Source of the DNA: AC-49 sp963766605
Lineage (GTDB): Bacteria > Actinomycetota > Thermoleophilia > Solirubrobacterales > Solirubrobacteraceae
Length of the DNA stretch: 64,000 nt
NCBI GenBank assembly: GCA_963766605.1
Contig: CAVYAT010000007.1
Span: 434,001 to 498,000 of the forward strand
Direction: 5' to 3'
The notes under the pieces are model-generated. The model did not search any database and was not told the origin of the DNA. It was given only the letters and a program-made list of their open reading frames with translations. This document shows, in pieces, positions 49,983 to 61,185 of the stretch. Both the position numbers and the translations under genes were made by a program. Position 1 is the stretch's first letter, and every line of letters begins with the position of its first letter.

Positions 49983-52900
49983 TCAGCGCCGGCGGCCGAG
50001 CGCGTCGGCCAGCGCGACCAGACCGTGGGCGCGGGCGTTACCCACGACCGCTTCGCGTCCGGCTCGCGCGTCGTCCGTCCGCTCGCCTGCTGCCTCGGCG
50101 CGCGCCCAGGCGAAGTCGATCGCCAGTTGCGCCGGCGGGCTGGGACCGAGCAGGTCGCCGGCGCGACGCACGTGGGCCGCGGCGCCCGCCCAGTCGCCAC
50201 GCGCCGCCGCCAGCCGAGCCCTCCGGGCGTCGGCCGCGCCGTGGACGCAGCCCCCGTAGTGCTGGACGATCAGCGTGCCCTCGCGGTCGCCGAGCGCCGC
50301 TTCGATCTCGGCCATCGCCGCCGACGACGCGCCCGACAGCACCGCCGCGTCGGCCAGGAACGACAGCGCGGCGCCGCGGTTGGGGTCGACCATCGTGTCG
50401 ATTCCCGCGCGCAGCGCGTCGGCGACCGCGGCGAGCGCGGCGCCGTCGTCGCCCTCCAGCGCGAGCATGTAGCCCAGACACGCCGACCACGCCGGCGTCG
50501 CGCTGTTGGCGGCGATGATGCCCCGCAGCAGGCCGATCGGCTCGTCGAGCCGGCCCTGGGAAGCAGCGAGGATCATCTGCTGGCCGACGTTGCCGGCCCG
50601 CACCACCGGGTCGTCGCCGAGCGCGCGGGCGCGTTCCTTGGCGACGTCGAGCCGCGCGAACGCACGGTCGGGGCGGCCGTCGATCAGCTCGAGTGTCGGC
50701 TGGCAGACCGCGACCGCCCAGCGGTGGTAGGGCAGCCGCGCCCGCGCCGCCTCGTCGTCCCAGACACGGGCCTCGTCGCGCGCCGCGGCGACATCGCCCG
50801 CCTCGAGCCGGTCGCTGAAGCGCAGCATCCGCGCGTGCAGCGCCAGGTCGGCCCGACCGGCGGCGCGGGCCAGGCCATCGGCCTCTTCGAGCAGCACCAG
50901 CCGCGCCGCCGGGTCGGCGCGAAAGACGTCGCCGATGTGGCGGGCGAGCAGCGCCTCGGCGATCTCCGCCGGTGCTCCGCTGCGCCGTGCCAGATCCTCG
51001 GCCTCGGCGACGAGCGCGTCGCGGCGATGCAGCGGGCCGTCGAGCAGCAGCGTCGCCAGCCGCGCGGCGAGCCGAGCCTGGAGGCGCAGGTCGGGCATGT
51101 CGAGCGCCGTCCGCGCCGACGTCAATCCCTCGTCGACGAGCGCGATCAGCTCTGGGTCGACCAGCCCCGCGCCGAGGCGATGGCCGGCGATCTCGGCGGC
51201 GATCTGGGCGACGAGGTCGTCGCGTGCGGCCTGGCGTGCGCACTGCTGCGCGTCGCGCAGGACCGTGCGCGCGTCGGCCAGCCGGCTGGCGCCGTTGAGC
51301 GCGCGGCCGCGCAGCGCCAGCAGGTCGGCCTGGCGTTCGAGTGGCGGGGAGTCCAGCAGTGCGAGCGCGCGGTCGGCATGCTCGTCGGCCGCCTCGACGG
51401 CCAGCGCGTCGAGCGCGTCGCGCGCCGCGCGTTCCTCGTAGAACGCCGCGCGCCGGCGCGACGCCGCGGTGCCGCCACGCGCCCAGTGGGCCGCGATCGG
51501 CGCCGGCCCGGCGCCGACCGCCTCGTAGGCCTCGGCCAGCCGCCGGTGCACCTCCGCGCGCTGGGCGTCGCCGACCTCGGCGACGAGCACGTCGTTGACC
51601 GTCGCGTGGACGCTGTCGACCGCGGTCACGAGCCCCGCGACGCGCGCCCGGTCGAGCGCGATCCCGGCCGCCGTCTCGTCGATCCCCGCGGCGCGGGCCA
51701 GCACGTCGAGCGGGGCGCCTGCGTCGTCGAGCGCGGCGACCCGCAGCAGCGTCGAGGCGTCGGCGCCGGCCCAGCCGAGCATCGCCGCGACCGCATCGCG
51801 CAGGCCCTCGGCGCCGGCCGGCGCGGCGAGCTCCGTGCACGCCAGCAGCGGCGTCCCGCCGGTCCGGGCGAGCAGGTCACCGGCGCGGGCGCGGGCGTCG
51901 CCGGCCGCGAGCTCGGGGTGGTGCAGGCGCACGAGCGTTCCCAGCGCCTCCTCGTCGAGCGGGCCGAGCTCGACGCGCCGCGCGAGGTGGCGATCGAGCG
52001 CCGAGCCCAGCGGGTCCTGCGCCATCGGGCGGCTCGTCGCCAGCACGCTCAGCCCCGGGACGCCGGCGTTCAGGAGATGGGCGAGCAGCTGGACGCTGGA
52101 CGCGTCGAGGTCCTGGAGGTCGTCGACGACCAGCAGCACGCCGTCGCCGCCGTCGGCCGCGGCGAGCAGCGCGGCGGCGGCGTCGAACAGCCGCAGCCGC
52201 GCCATCGAAGGGTCGGGCGTCGCCGGCCGATCGGGGAGCATGTCGCCGAGACGCTGTGCGAGCAGCGGCACGGCCGGCTCGAGGTCGGCGGCCAGCGGTC
52301 CGAGCGTGGCGGCCAGGACTGAGGGGTCGGCGTCGGCCACCAGCGCGCCGAGCGCCGCCGACAGGCCCGCGAACGGCGCCGCCGCCACCTGGGTCGCGCG
52401 CGCCAGCAGCACCGTCGCGCCGGTCGCGTAGCGCTCGGCGGCGAGGGTCGCCGCAAGGTGCGTCTTGCCGATTCCCGGGGGGCCGGTGATCGCCACAAGC
52501 CGTGCGTCGCGCAGCGCGCGGCGCGCGGACAGCAGGACGCCGTCGCGGCCGACGAGCGCCATGCCGGCCGTCGTCGATAGCGCCGGCGGCAGCGCCGGCC
52601 GCGTCCCGCCGAGGCCGTGGGCGTCGCTGCGCATCAGCCGCAGATGGCGCTCGCGCAGGTCGGGCCCCGGCGTGATCGCGAGGTCGTCGCGCAGTCGCGC
52701 CCGCGCGTCCTCGTAGGCCTGAAGCGCGGCACCGCGGTCGCCGGCGGCGAACAGCAGGTCGATCAGCAGCGCTGCGTGCTGCTCGTCGTGGGGGCGGGCG
52801 GCGACGAGCTCACGGGCCGCGTCGACGGCGCCGTCCGGTGGCGCGGCCGGGGTCCGCAGGCCTGCGCGGGCGGCGAGCGCCAGCGCGTCGACCGCGCGGC

Positions 52901-53342
52901 GCTGGAGCTCGGCGCGCTGCGCGAGGACCCACGGGTGGTCGAGCGCCGGGGCGAGCGGGCGCGACAGCGTGCGCGCGGCGCCCAGCGCGAGGTCAACGGC
53001 GCGCGCCGCGTCGTCGGTCTCGCCCGCGGCTCCGAGGGCAGCCGTCGCCACATGGGCGTCGATCTCGACGTCGCCGTCGAGCGCCACCGATCCGCGGCCG
53101 CGGATCGATCCGATCGACCGGCGCAGGCGCGAGATCAGCGGGTCGAGCGCCGCCGTCCCTGCCGCGGGCGGGTCATCGGGCCACAGCAGCTCGGTCAGTT
53201 CAGCGCGGCCGATGCCGTGGGCGCCACGCGTCGCGAGCACGACGAGCAGCAGCGTCGCGCGGCCGGCAACCGGGACCGGCTCGCCGTCGATCGTCAGTTC
53301 GCCGCAGATCCGCAGCGCTCGGGCTGGGCGGGATGCGGGCAC
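49983..53342 (-). CDS. large SARP/BTAD-type regulator with AAA ATPase and TPR-like region
   Basis: The 1119-residue protein has an N-terminal OmpR-type winged helix ('LRICGELTIDGEPVPVAGRA', 'ISRLRRSIG'). A BTAD domain ('RRAVDALALAARAGL', 'RLRDDLAITPGPDLRERHL') and a STAND ATPase follow, the latter with Walker A GPPGIGKT at 287-294 and Walker B 'VLLVVDDLQDLD'. A long alpha-helical TPR-like C-terminal half completes it. This is the AfsR-like layout of actinobacterial regulators of secondary metabolism and stress. The start is GTG 53342 with a weak ribosome-binding site. It is divergent from the Tim44-domain gene across 81 bases. Targets are unknown. Confidence 0.9.
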   Translation of the reverse strand: MPASRPARALRICGELTIDGEPVPVAGRATLLLVVLATRGAHGIGRAELTELLWPDDPPAAGTAALDPLISRLRRSIGSIRGRGSVALDGDVEIDAHVATAALGAAGETDDAARAVDLALGAARTLSRPLAPALDHPWVLAQRAELQRRAVDALALAARAGLRTPAAPPDGAVDAARELVAARPHDEQHAALLIDLLFAAGDRGAALQAYEDARARLRDDLAITPGPDLRERHLRLMRSDAHGLGGTRPALPPALSTTAGMALVGRDGVLLSARRALRDARLVAITGPPGIGKTHLAATLAAERYATGATVLLARATQVAAAPFAGLSAALGALVADADPSVLAATLGPLAADLEPAVPLLAQRLGDMLPDRPATPDPSMARLRLFDAAAALLAAADGGDGVLLVVDDLQDLDASSVQLLAHLLNAGVPGLSVLATSRPMAQDPLGSALDRHLARRVELGPLDEEALGTLVRLHHPELAAGDARARAGDLLARTGGTPLLACTELAAPAGAEGLRDAVAAMLGWAGADASTLLRVAALDDAGAPLDVLARAAGIDETAAGIALDRARVAGLVTAVDSVHATVNDVLVAEVGDAQRAEVHRRLAEAYEAVGAGPAPIAAHWARGGTAASRRRAAFYEERAARDALDALAVEAADEHADRALALLDSPPLERQADLLALRGRALNGASRLADARTVLRDAQQCARQAARDDLVAQIAAEIAGHRLGAGLVDPELIALVDEGLTSARTALDMPDLRLQARLAARLATLLLDGPLHRRDALVAEAEDLARRSGAPAEIAEALLARHIGDVFRADPAARLVLLEEADGLARAAGRADLALHARMLRFSDRLEAGDVAAARDEARVWDDEAARARLPYHRWAVAVCQPTLELIDGRPDRAFARLDVAKERARALGDDPVVRAGNVGQQMILAASQGRLDEPIGLLRGIIAANSATPAWSACLGYMLALEGDDGAALAAVADALRAGIDTMVDPNRGAALSFLADAAVLSGASSAAMAEIEAALGDREGTLIVQHYGGCVHGAADARRARLAAARGDWAGAAAHVRRAGDLLGPSPPAQLAIDFAWARAEAAGERTDDARAGREAVVGNARAHGLVALADALGRRR

Positions 53343-53423
53343 CGGTCAAGGCTACTTCCCGGTATCACGACCCCGGGGCCGGGCGGCTCCCATCGCGCCG
53401 TCGTAACCGCGATAGTGGCGGCC

Positions 53424-54707
<1,284 letters not shown>

Positions 54708-54841
54708 TGCAAACCGGTGGCACCTGCGCCGCCATCGCTCACCATGAGTGCCGAGGCACCGACGCAAAGATAGGCACTGCGTCCGCGGATCTGGGCATTT
54801 GCACCGATGTGGCCGGGGGGCGGGGGAGCGATCCTCGTCGC

Positions 54842-54931
54842 ATGACCCCACGACCCATCCATTTCCCGGTCGCCGCGCTCGCGACGATCATGCTGCTCGT
54901 GCTGGCAATCGCGTTGCTGGTGACCATGTAG
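54842..54931 (+). CDS. possible small single-pass membrane protein (29 residues)
   Basis: ATG 54842 opens a 29-residue frame whose centre, 'FPVAALATIMLLVLAIALLV', is a perfect membrane helix preceded by 'MTPRPIH'. A GGGGGAG stretch lies about 12 bases upstream. Small hydrophobic proteins of this form are common regulators of membrane complexes, but a chance ORF is possible in such GC-rich DNA. No partner is suggested by the neighbours. Confidence 0.4.
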   Translation: MTPRPIHFPVAALATIMLLVLAIALLVTM

Positions 54932-55017
54932 CGCGCGGCATGGCAAGATGCCCGTCGGCGTCGAGGTGCTTGAGCACGGCGGTGAGGGCGATGCGGGTGT
55001 CATCGCGTTGACACCCC

Positions 55018-55032
55018 GAACGCAAAGCGTTC
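55018..55032. promoter_or_regulatory. 15-bp inverted repeat, operator candidate
   Basis: GAACGC-AAA-GCGTTC is a perfect inverted repeat with a three-base centre, 40 bases before the start of a secreted glycosidase-like gene and five bases after a TTGACA. The form resembles LacI-family operators, though no LacI gene lies in the window. Confidence 0.4.
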
Positions 55033-55072
55033 ACGCAACATCGTCCGCCGCCCGACGTTGACTGACAGAACC

Positions 55073-56014
55073 ATGACCAAGCGCCTCCTGCTCCTGCTCG
55101 CTGTCCTTGCCCTGCTGGTGGCCGCCGCCCTGCCGACCTCGGGCGCCCCGGCCCAGACGTCGCCGACCATGCCGGTGATCGGCATCGCCGAGCAGATCGC
55201 GCCGATGTTCGGCGATCCGCGCTTCAAGGTGCTCACCGTCACCCACGCCCGCATCGACACCGCGTGGGATGTCCTGCACTTCCCCGATCAGGCGGCCGCG
55301 TTCGGCACCTACCTTCAGGCCGCCCACCAGGACAACGTCGACGTCCTGGTCACGTTCGACCACTCGCGAATCGCCTCGCGCAAGTCGATCAACCCGACGC
55401 CGGCCCAGCTCGTCGCCGAGATGCAGAAGATCCGCAAGCGCTGGCCATGGGTGAAGGAGTTCTCGGCCTGGAACGAGGTCAACATCTCCAAGCACTCCGA
55501 CCAGGTCGCGAAATGGTGGATGGCGCTGTCCCACGCCTGCCCGACCTGCACCGTCCTCGGCGGCGACCTGCTCGACCGTTCAGCGACGAGCGACAAGCCC
55601 AAGGACGCGAAGGCCAGCATCGACTTCTGGATCAAGGGCTTCTTGAAGGCGACCAACGGCCGCCAGCCCAAGGTGTGGGGCCTGCATAACTACACCGACG
55701 CCAACAAGTTCCGCACCGACGGCACGACGGCGATGCTCGCGGCCGTCAAGGGCAAGATCTGGTTCACCGAGACGGGCGGCCTCGTCGCCCGCCACAACCA
55801 CTCGCCGTTCAAGCTGCCCGAGGGCGTCCCGCACGCGACCAACGCGATCAAGTTCATCCTCACCAAGCTCGACCGTCTCGACCCGCGCATCCAGCGCGTC
55901 TACCTCTACCAGTGGGATGGCGCGAACACGAGCTGGGACTCGGCGTTCGTCAACGCCCAGGGGGTCTCGCGGCCGTCGCTGACCTACCTGCGCAGGTTCC
56001 TGACCGGCAAGTAG
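55073..56014 (+). CDS. secreted glycoside-hydrolase-like (beta/alpha)8 protein
   Basis: The 313-residue protein has a signal peptide ('LLLLLAVLALLVAAALPTSG') and a TIM-barrel domain of clan-A type. The possible acid/base is Glu135 in 'FSAWNEVN' and the possible nucleophile Glu233 in 'IWFTETGG'. 'HARIDTAWDVLHF', 'LVTFDHSR' and 'VYLYQWDG' mark other barrel strands. It resembles GH39/GH5-like proteins common in soil actinobacteria, but the family and substrate are uncertain. It starts at ATG 55073, 40 bases after the inverted repeat. Confidence 0.8.
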   Translation: MTKRLLLLLAVLALLVAAALPTSGAPAQTSPTMPVIGIAEQIAPMFGDPRFKVLTVTHARIDTAWDVLHFPDQAAAFGTYLQAAHQDNVDVLVTFDHSRIASRKSINPTPAQLVAEMQKIRKRWPWVKEFSAWNEVNISKHSDQVAKWWMALSHACPTCTVLGGDLLDRSATSDKPKDAKASIDFWIKGFLKATNGRQPKVWGLHNYTDANKFRTDGTTAMLAAVKGKIWFTETGGLVARHNHSPFKLPEGVPHATNAIKFILTKLDRLDPRIQRVYLYQWDGANTSWDSAFVNAQGVSRPSLTYLRRFLTGK

Positions 56015-56029
56015 CGCTATAACGGGCCC

Positions 56030-56391
56030 ATGCCCGTGGACCCGACCGGCGCCGACCTCAAGCGATTCCTCTCCGAGGACCCGGGCGGGCCGGTGGTGAT
56101 GCTCAACCTGCTGCGCTACGCCGACGGCGGGCGCGACAGCTACCGGCGCTACGGGGAGGCGATCCGGCCGTTCCTCGACAAGGTCGGCGCACACCTCGTC
56201 TACGCCGGCGACTGTTCGACCGTCCTGATCGCACCCGACGGCCACCGGTGGGACGGGATCCTGCTCGTCTCCTACCCGAGCCGTCAGGCTTTCAGCGCGA
56301 TGGTCGCCGACCCCGACTACCAGCAGATCACCGGCCTGCGCACCGTGGCGCTGACCGACGCGGTGCTGCAGGCGACGGTGCCGCGGGAGCT

Positions 56392-56395
<4 letters not shown>
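56030..56395 (+). CDS. DUF1330-like protein
   Basis: The 121-residue protein shows 'VVMLNLLRYADGGRDSYRRY', 'AIRPFLDKVGAHLVYAG' and 'WDGILLVSYPSRQAFSAMVADPDYQ', the pattern of the DUF1330/dimeric alpha-beta-barrel family. The function is unknown; relatives are small ferredoxin-like-fold dimers. It lies 15 bases after the secreted hydrolase and its last four bases overlap the convergent mmsA stop. Confidence 0.85.
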
Positions 56396-57900
<1,505 letters not shown>

Positions 57901-57919
57901 CCGCCGAGGGTAGCGCTGA

Positions 57920-59260
57920 GTGACCGCCGTGCAACTTTCGCGCCGCGCGTACGTTCCAGGAGTCGTGCGGCTGCTGAGCCAGATCTTCGTCGTCGCGCTG
58001 GTCATCCTCGGGCCGGCGAGCGCTGCGCGTGCTGCGGCGCCGGTCTTCGGCGCTCCCACGACGCTGGGCGCTCCGGCCATCCAGACCGGCGCCACCGCGG
58101 CGGCGGTCGGGCCCCACGGCGAGAGCGCCGTGGTCTGGCGCGAATCGCTCAACGCCGCGCAGACGGTCTGGGGAGCCACACGCGACCCCAGCGGGGGCTC
58201 GTGGAGCGCCCGCTCGATCTTCACCGGTCAGAACGTGCGCGGGCTGTCGGTCGCGATGACCGCCGACGGAACCGCGGTCGCAGCGTGGGCCGACACCGCT
58301 CGCTCTGCCGTGTTCGTCGCGGTCGCTCCGGCCGGCGGCAGCTTCGGCAGTCCCGTCCGCGTCGCGACGCTCGACGATCCCTACGCACCCGGCGTCGCCG
58401 TCGTCAGCGTCGCTGACGACCGCGCCGCGGTGATCTGGCGCACCGGCCGCAGCGGTCACGTGGCGCTGTACGACCGTGCGTTCGGCGCGAGTGGCGCCAT
58501 GGGCCGGGTCCACGCGCTGGGCGGCCACGGCGCGAACTTCGTGTCGGCCGCACCGATGGACAGGGGTGCCCTGATCGCGTTCGAGCGGGCCGGCGGCCGG
58601 CCGGCGATCGACGCTTTCGCACTCGGTCGCGATGGCGCTCGCAGCGGGGCGATCATCGGCGTCGTCACGGAACCCGCCGGCTCGCGCTTCGGCTACACGG
58701 GCCCCCGGATTGCGGCCGACGCGAGCGACCGTGGCGTCGTCACGTGGACCCTGTTGGGTGGCAGCCCGCTTGCCTGTGGGGCCCGCGTCCTCACCACTCG
58801 TCCCGTGCGCGTCGCGGCGCCGGTGGCGAGCTTCCCGGCGTGCGGCGGTCCCGGCGAGTCGACGCCGACGGCCTCGCTGACGCCGGACGGAGGGATCCTC
58901 GGCGCCGTCGTCGCCCCCGGCGGCGCGACCACATTCGCACTGTCGCATACGCACGTCTGGACCGGGCGCCAATCACTGGCTGCGGCCAGCGGCTGGACGA
59001 CCGTGCCCTGGCTGCTCCCGGACGGCGACGGGACGCTCGCCGTGTTCGCGAACAGTCTGCCGATCATCGGACCGGCCCAGTACGCGGTCGACATCGCCTG
59101 GCGTCCGAACGGCGGCCGCTTTCAGACCACGACCCAGCTCGGAGGCCCGTTCTTCACGCTCGACGCGGCCGGTCTGAGTGCCGCGACCGACGGCGCAGGC
59201 GACGTCGTCGTCGTCTGGCCCAACGCCTCCGGCCAGGTCAACGTGGTGACAACCGGCTGA
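57920..59260 (+). CDS. secreted beta-propeller-like protein of unknown function
   Basis: The 446-residue protein has a signal sequence ('LLSQIFVVALVILGPASAARA') and repeating beta-rich blocks ('AVVWRESLN', 'AVAAWADTA', 'AVIWRTGRS', 'GVVTWTLLG', 'VVVVWPNAS'). Each has a Trp after a V/A-rich strand, about 50-80 residues apart, which suggests a propeller or sialidase-like repeat. No catalytic motif is clear. The start is GTG 57920; GTG 57965 with AGGAG only two bases away is an alternative. It is divergent from mmsA. Confidence 0.78.
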   Translation: MTAVQLSRRAYVPGVVRLLSQIFVVALVILGPASAARAAAPVFGAPTTLGAPAIQTGATAAAVGPHGESAVVWRESLNAAQTVWGATRDPSGGSWSARSIFTGQNVRGLSVAMTADGTAVAAWADTARSAVFVAVAPAGGSFGSPVRVATLDDPYAPGVAVVSVADDRAAVIWRTGRSGHVALYDRAFGASGAMGRVHALGGHGANFVSAAPMDRGALIAFERAGGRPAIDAFALGRDGARSGAIIGVVTEPAGSRFGYTGPRIAADASDRGVVTWTLLGGSPLACGARVLTTRPVRVAAPVASFPACGGPGESTPTASLTPDGGILGAVVAPGGATTFALSHTHVWTGRQSLAAASGWTTVPWLLPDGDGTLAVFANSLPIIGPAQYAVDIAWRPNGGRFQTTTQLGGPFFTLDAAGLSAATDGAGDVVVVWPNASGQVNVVTTG

Positions 59261-59292
59261 CCGCGGGCCCACGTTGACAAACTCCGTCAGCG

Positions 59293-61185
59293 ATGGAGTC
59301 GTCGACGGCGCAATCCTCGTTTTCGCAGCGCACCGCCTGGGCGCGCACCCTCGAGACGCCGCTGCGCCACTTCCTGCGCACCGAGACCGGCAGCGCGGCG
59401 ATCCTTCTGGCCGCCACGGTCGCGGCGCTGGCATGGGTGAACATCGACCAACACTCCTACGCGAGCGTGTGGAGCACGCCGCTGTCGATCCACCTCGGCG
59501 ACCACGGCGTGTCGCTCGATCTCGTCGGCTGGATCAACAGCGGCCTGATGACGTTCTTCTTCTTCGTCGTCGGGCTGGAGGCCCGGCGCGAGTTCGACAT
59601 CGGCGAGTTGCGCGAACGTCGCCGGGTGGCGCTGCCGCTGCTGGCCGGGATCGGCGGCATGGCGGTCGCGGTGGCGCTGTACCTGGCGATCAACGCCGGC
59701 GATTCCTCGGCCCACGGCTGGGGCGTGGCGATGTCGACCGACACCGCGTTCGCGCTCGGGATGCTGGCGATGGTCGGCCCGCGCTTCTCGGACCGGCTGC
59801 GCGCGTTCATGCTGACGGTGGTCGTCGTCGACGACCTGCTGGCGCTCGTCGTGATCGCGACCGTCTACGCCGACAGCGTGGTTGCCTGGGCGCTGCTGCT
59901 GGCCATCGCGTTCTTCGCGCTCGTACTGGCCGCCAACCGCGTGCCGGCCCGGCTGGGTCTGGTGTCGTTCCTGCTCGGCGCGGCGGCCTGGGTGTCGCTG
60001 CTGAAGTCGGGCATCGACCCGGTCGTCATCGGCCTCGCGATGGGCCTCGTCACCTACGCTGCGCCGGCCGCGCGGTCGGACCTCGAGCGCGCGACCGACC
60101 TGTTCAAGCTGTTTCGCGAGCAGCCGACCTCCGAGCTCGCGCGCGAGGCGCGGCTGGGGCTCGAGTCGGCCGTCTCGCCCAACGAGCGCCTGCAGCAGCT
60201 CTGGCACCCGTGGACGAGCTACGCGATCGTGCCGCTGTTCGCGCTCGCCAACGCCGGGATCGCGATCGACGGCGGCTTCCTGTCGCGCGCATATCGCTCG
60301 CCGGTGACGCTCGGGATCATCGCCGGCTACGTGATTGGCAAGCCGGTCGGCGTTGTCGGCGTGTCGTGGCTGACGACGAAGGTCAGCCGCGGCCGGTTGC
60401 GGCCGCCGGTCGGCTGGGCGGCGGTCGCCGGCGCCGGCGCGATCTCGGGCATCGGCTTCACGGTGTCGCTGCTGATCGCGACGATCGCGCTGCACGGCGA
60501 GCAGCTCGAGGAGGCCAAGCTCGGCGTGCTGAGCGCCGCGGTGCTGGCCGCGCTGGTCGGCTGGGTTGTGTTCACCGTCACCAAGCGGATGCCGGCGCGC
60601 GCCCGTGCGCGGGCGATCCTCGGGACGACCGAGTCGATCGTCGACCTGGCCGACGACGTCGATCCCGACCGCGACCACATCCGCGGCCCGCTGGACGCGC
60701 CGGTGACGGTCGTCGAGTACGGCGACTTCGAGTGCCCGTACTGCGGTCGTGCCGAGCCGATCGTGCGCGAGTTGCTCGCCCACCACGGCGACGTCCGCTA
60801 TGTCTGGCGCCATCTGCCGCTGCAGGACGTCCACCCGCGGGCGCAGTTCGCGGCCGAGGCGTCGGAGGCGGCGGCCAAGCAGGGCAAGTTCTGGGAGATG
60901 CACGACCTGTTGCTCGACCGCCAGGAGGCGCTGACCCCGCGCGACCTGACCGCTTACGCGGGGGAGCTGGGGCTCGACGTCGAGCGCTTCTCCGACGACG
61001 TCCACGCGCACGTCGGCGCACAGCACGTCGCCGACGACATCGACGGCGCCGACCTGTCCGACGTCTCGGGCACGCCGACGTTCTTCGTCAACGGCCGCCG
61101 CCACCACGGCGCCTACGACATCGACTCGCTGGCGGCGGCGGTCAAGCAGGCCAAGGCCCAGGCGTCGCTGGTCGCGACGGGTTAG
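59293..61185 (+). CDS. nhaA: NhaA Na+/H+ antiporter fused to a DsbA-like thioredoxin domain
   Basis: The 630-residue protein has two parts. Residues of about 20-430 form an NhaA antiporter: Asp150 in 'MSTDTAFALGM', the Na+-binding pair Asp180-Asp181 in 'VVVVDDLLALVV', and 'ISGIGFTVSLLIATIAL'. From about 460 a DsbA/thioredoxin-like domain carries 'GDFECPYCGRAEP' with Cys481 and Cys484, plus a cis-Pro motif 'SGTPTFFVNG'. The antiporter exports Na+ for H+ uptake; the fused domain may react with thiols or sense redox state. Such fusions are known in actinobacteria. Its stop overlaps the end of the convergent Vgb-like gene. Confidence 0.93.
   Translation: MESSTAQSSFSQRTAWARTLETPLRHFLRTETGSAAILLAATVAALAWVNIDQHSYASVWSTPLSIHLGDHGVSLDLVGWINSGLMTFFFFVVGLEARREFDIGELRERRRVALPLLAGIGGMAVAVALYLAINAGDSSAHGWGVAMSTDTAFALGMLAMVGPRFSDRLRAFMLTVVVVDDLLALVVIATVYADSVVAWALLLAIAFFALVLAANRVPARLGLVSFLLGAAAWVSLLKSGIDPVVIGLAMGLVTYAAPAARSDLERATDLFKLFREQPTSELAREARLGLESAVSPNERLQQLWHPWTSYAIVPLFALANAGIAIDGGFLSRAYRSPVTLGIIAGYVIGKPVGVVGVSWLTTKVSRGRLRPPVGWAAVAGAGAISGIGFTVSLLIATIALHGEQLEEAKLGVLSAAVLAALVGWVVFTVTKRMPARARARAILGTTESIVDLADDVDPDRDHIRGPLDAPVTVVEYGDFECPYCGRAEPIVRELLAHHGDVRYVWRHLPLQDVHPRAQFAAEASEAAAKQGKFWEMHDLLLDRQEALTPRDLTAYAGELGLDVERFSDDVHAHVGAQHVADDIDGADLSDVSGTPTFFVNGRRHHGAYDIDSLAAAVKQAKAQASLVATG

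Larger units (their letters stand above)
54708..55072. other. intergenic stretch of 365 bases
   Basis: Between the Tim44-domain gene and the secreted glycosidase-like gene I see one plausible 29-residue ORF (54842-54931). I also see the inverted repeat GAACGC-AAA-GCGTTC (55018-55032) close to a TTGACA (55008-55013). Nothing else in it is recognisable: no tRNA, no long ORF and no clear terminator hairpin. Confidence 0.6.

Noticed and set aside
50025..52322. Plus-strand open frame of about 765 codons
   Set aside because: It lies opposite the SARP regulator, whose domains are clear; the translated product is low-complexity Arg/Val/Gly.
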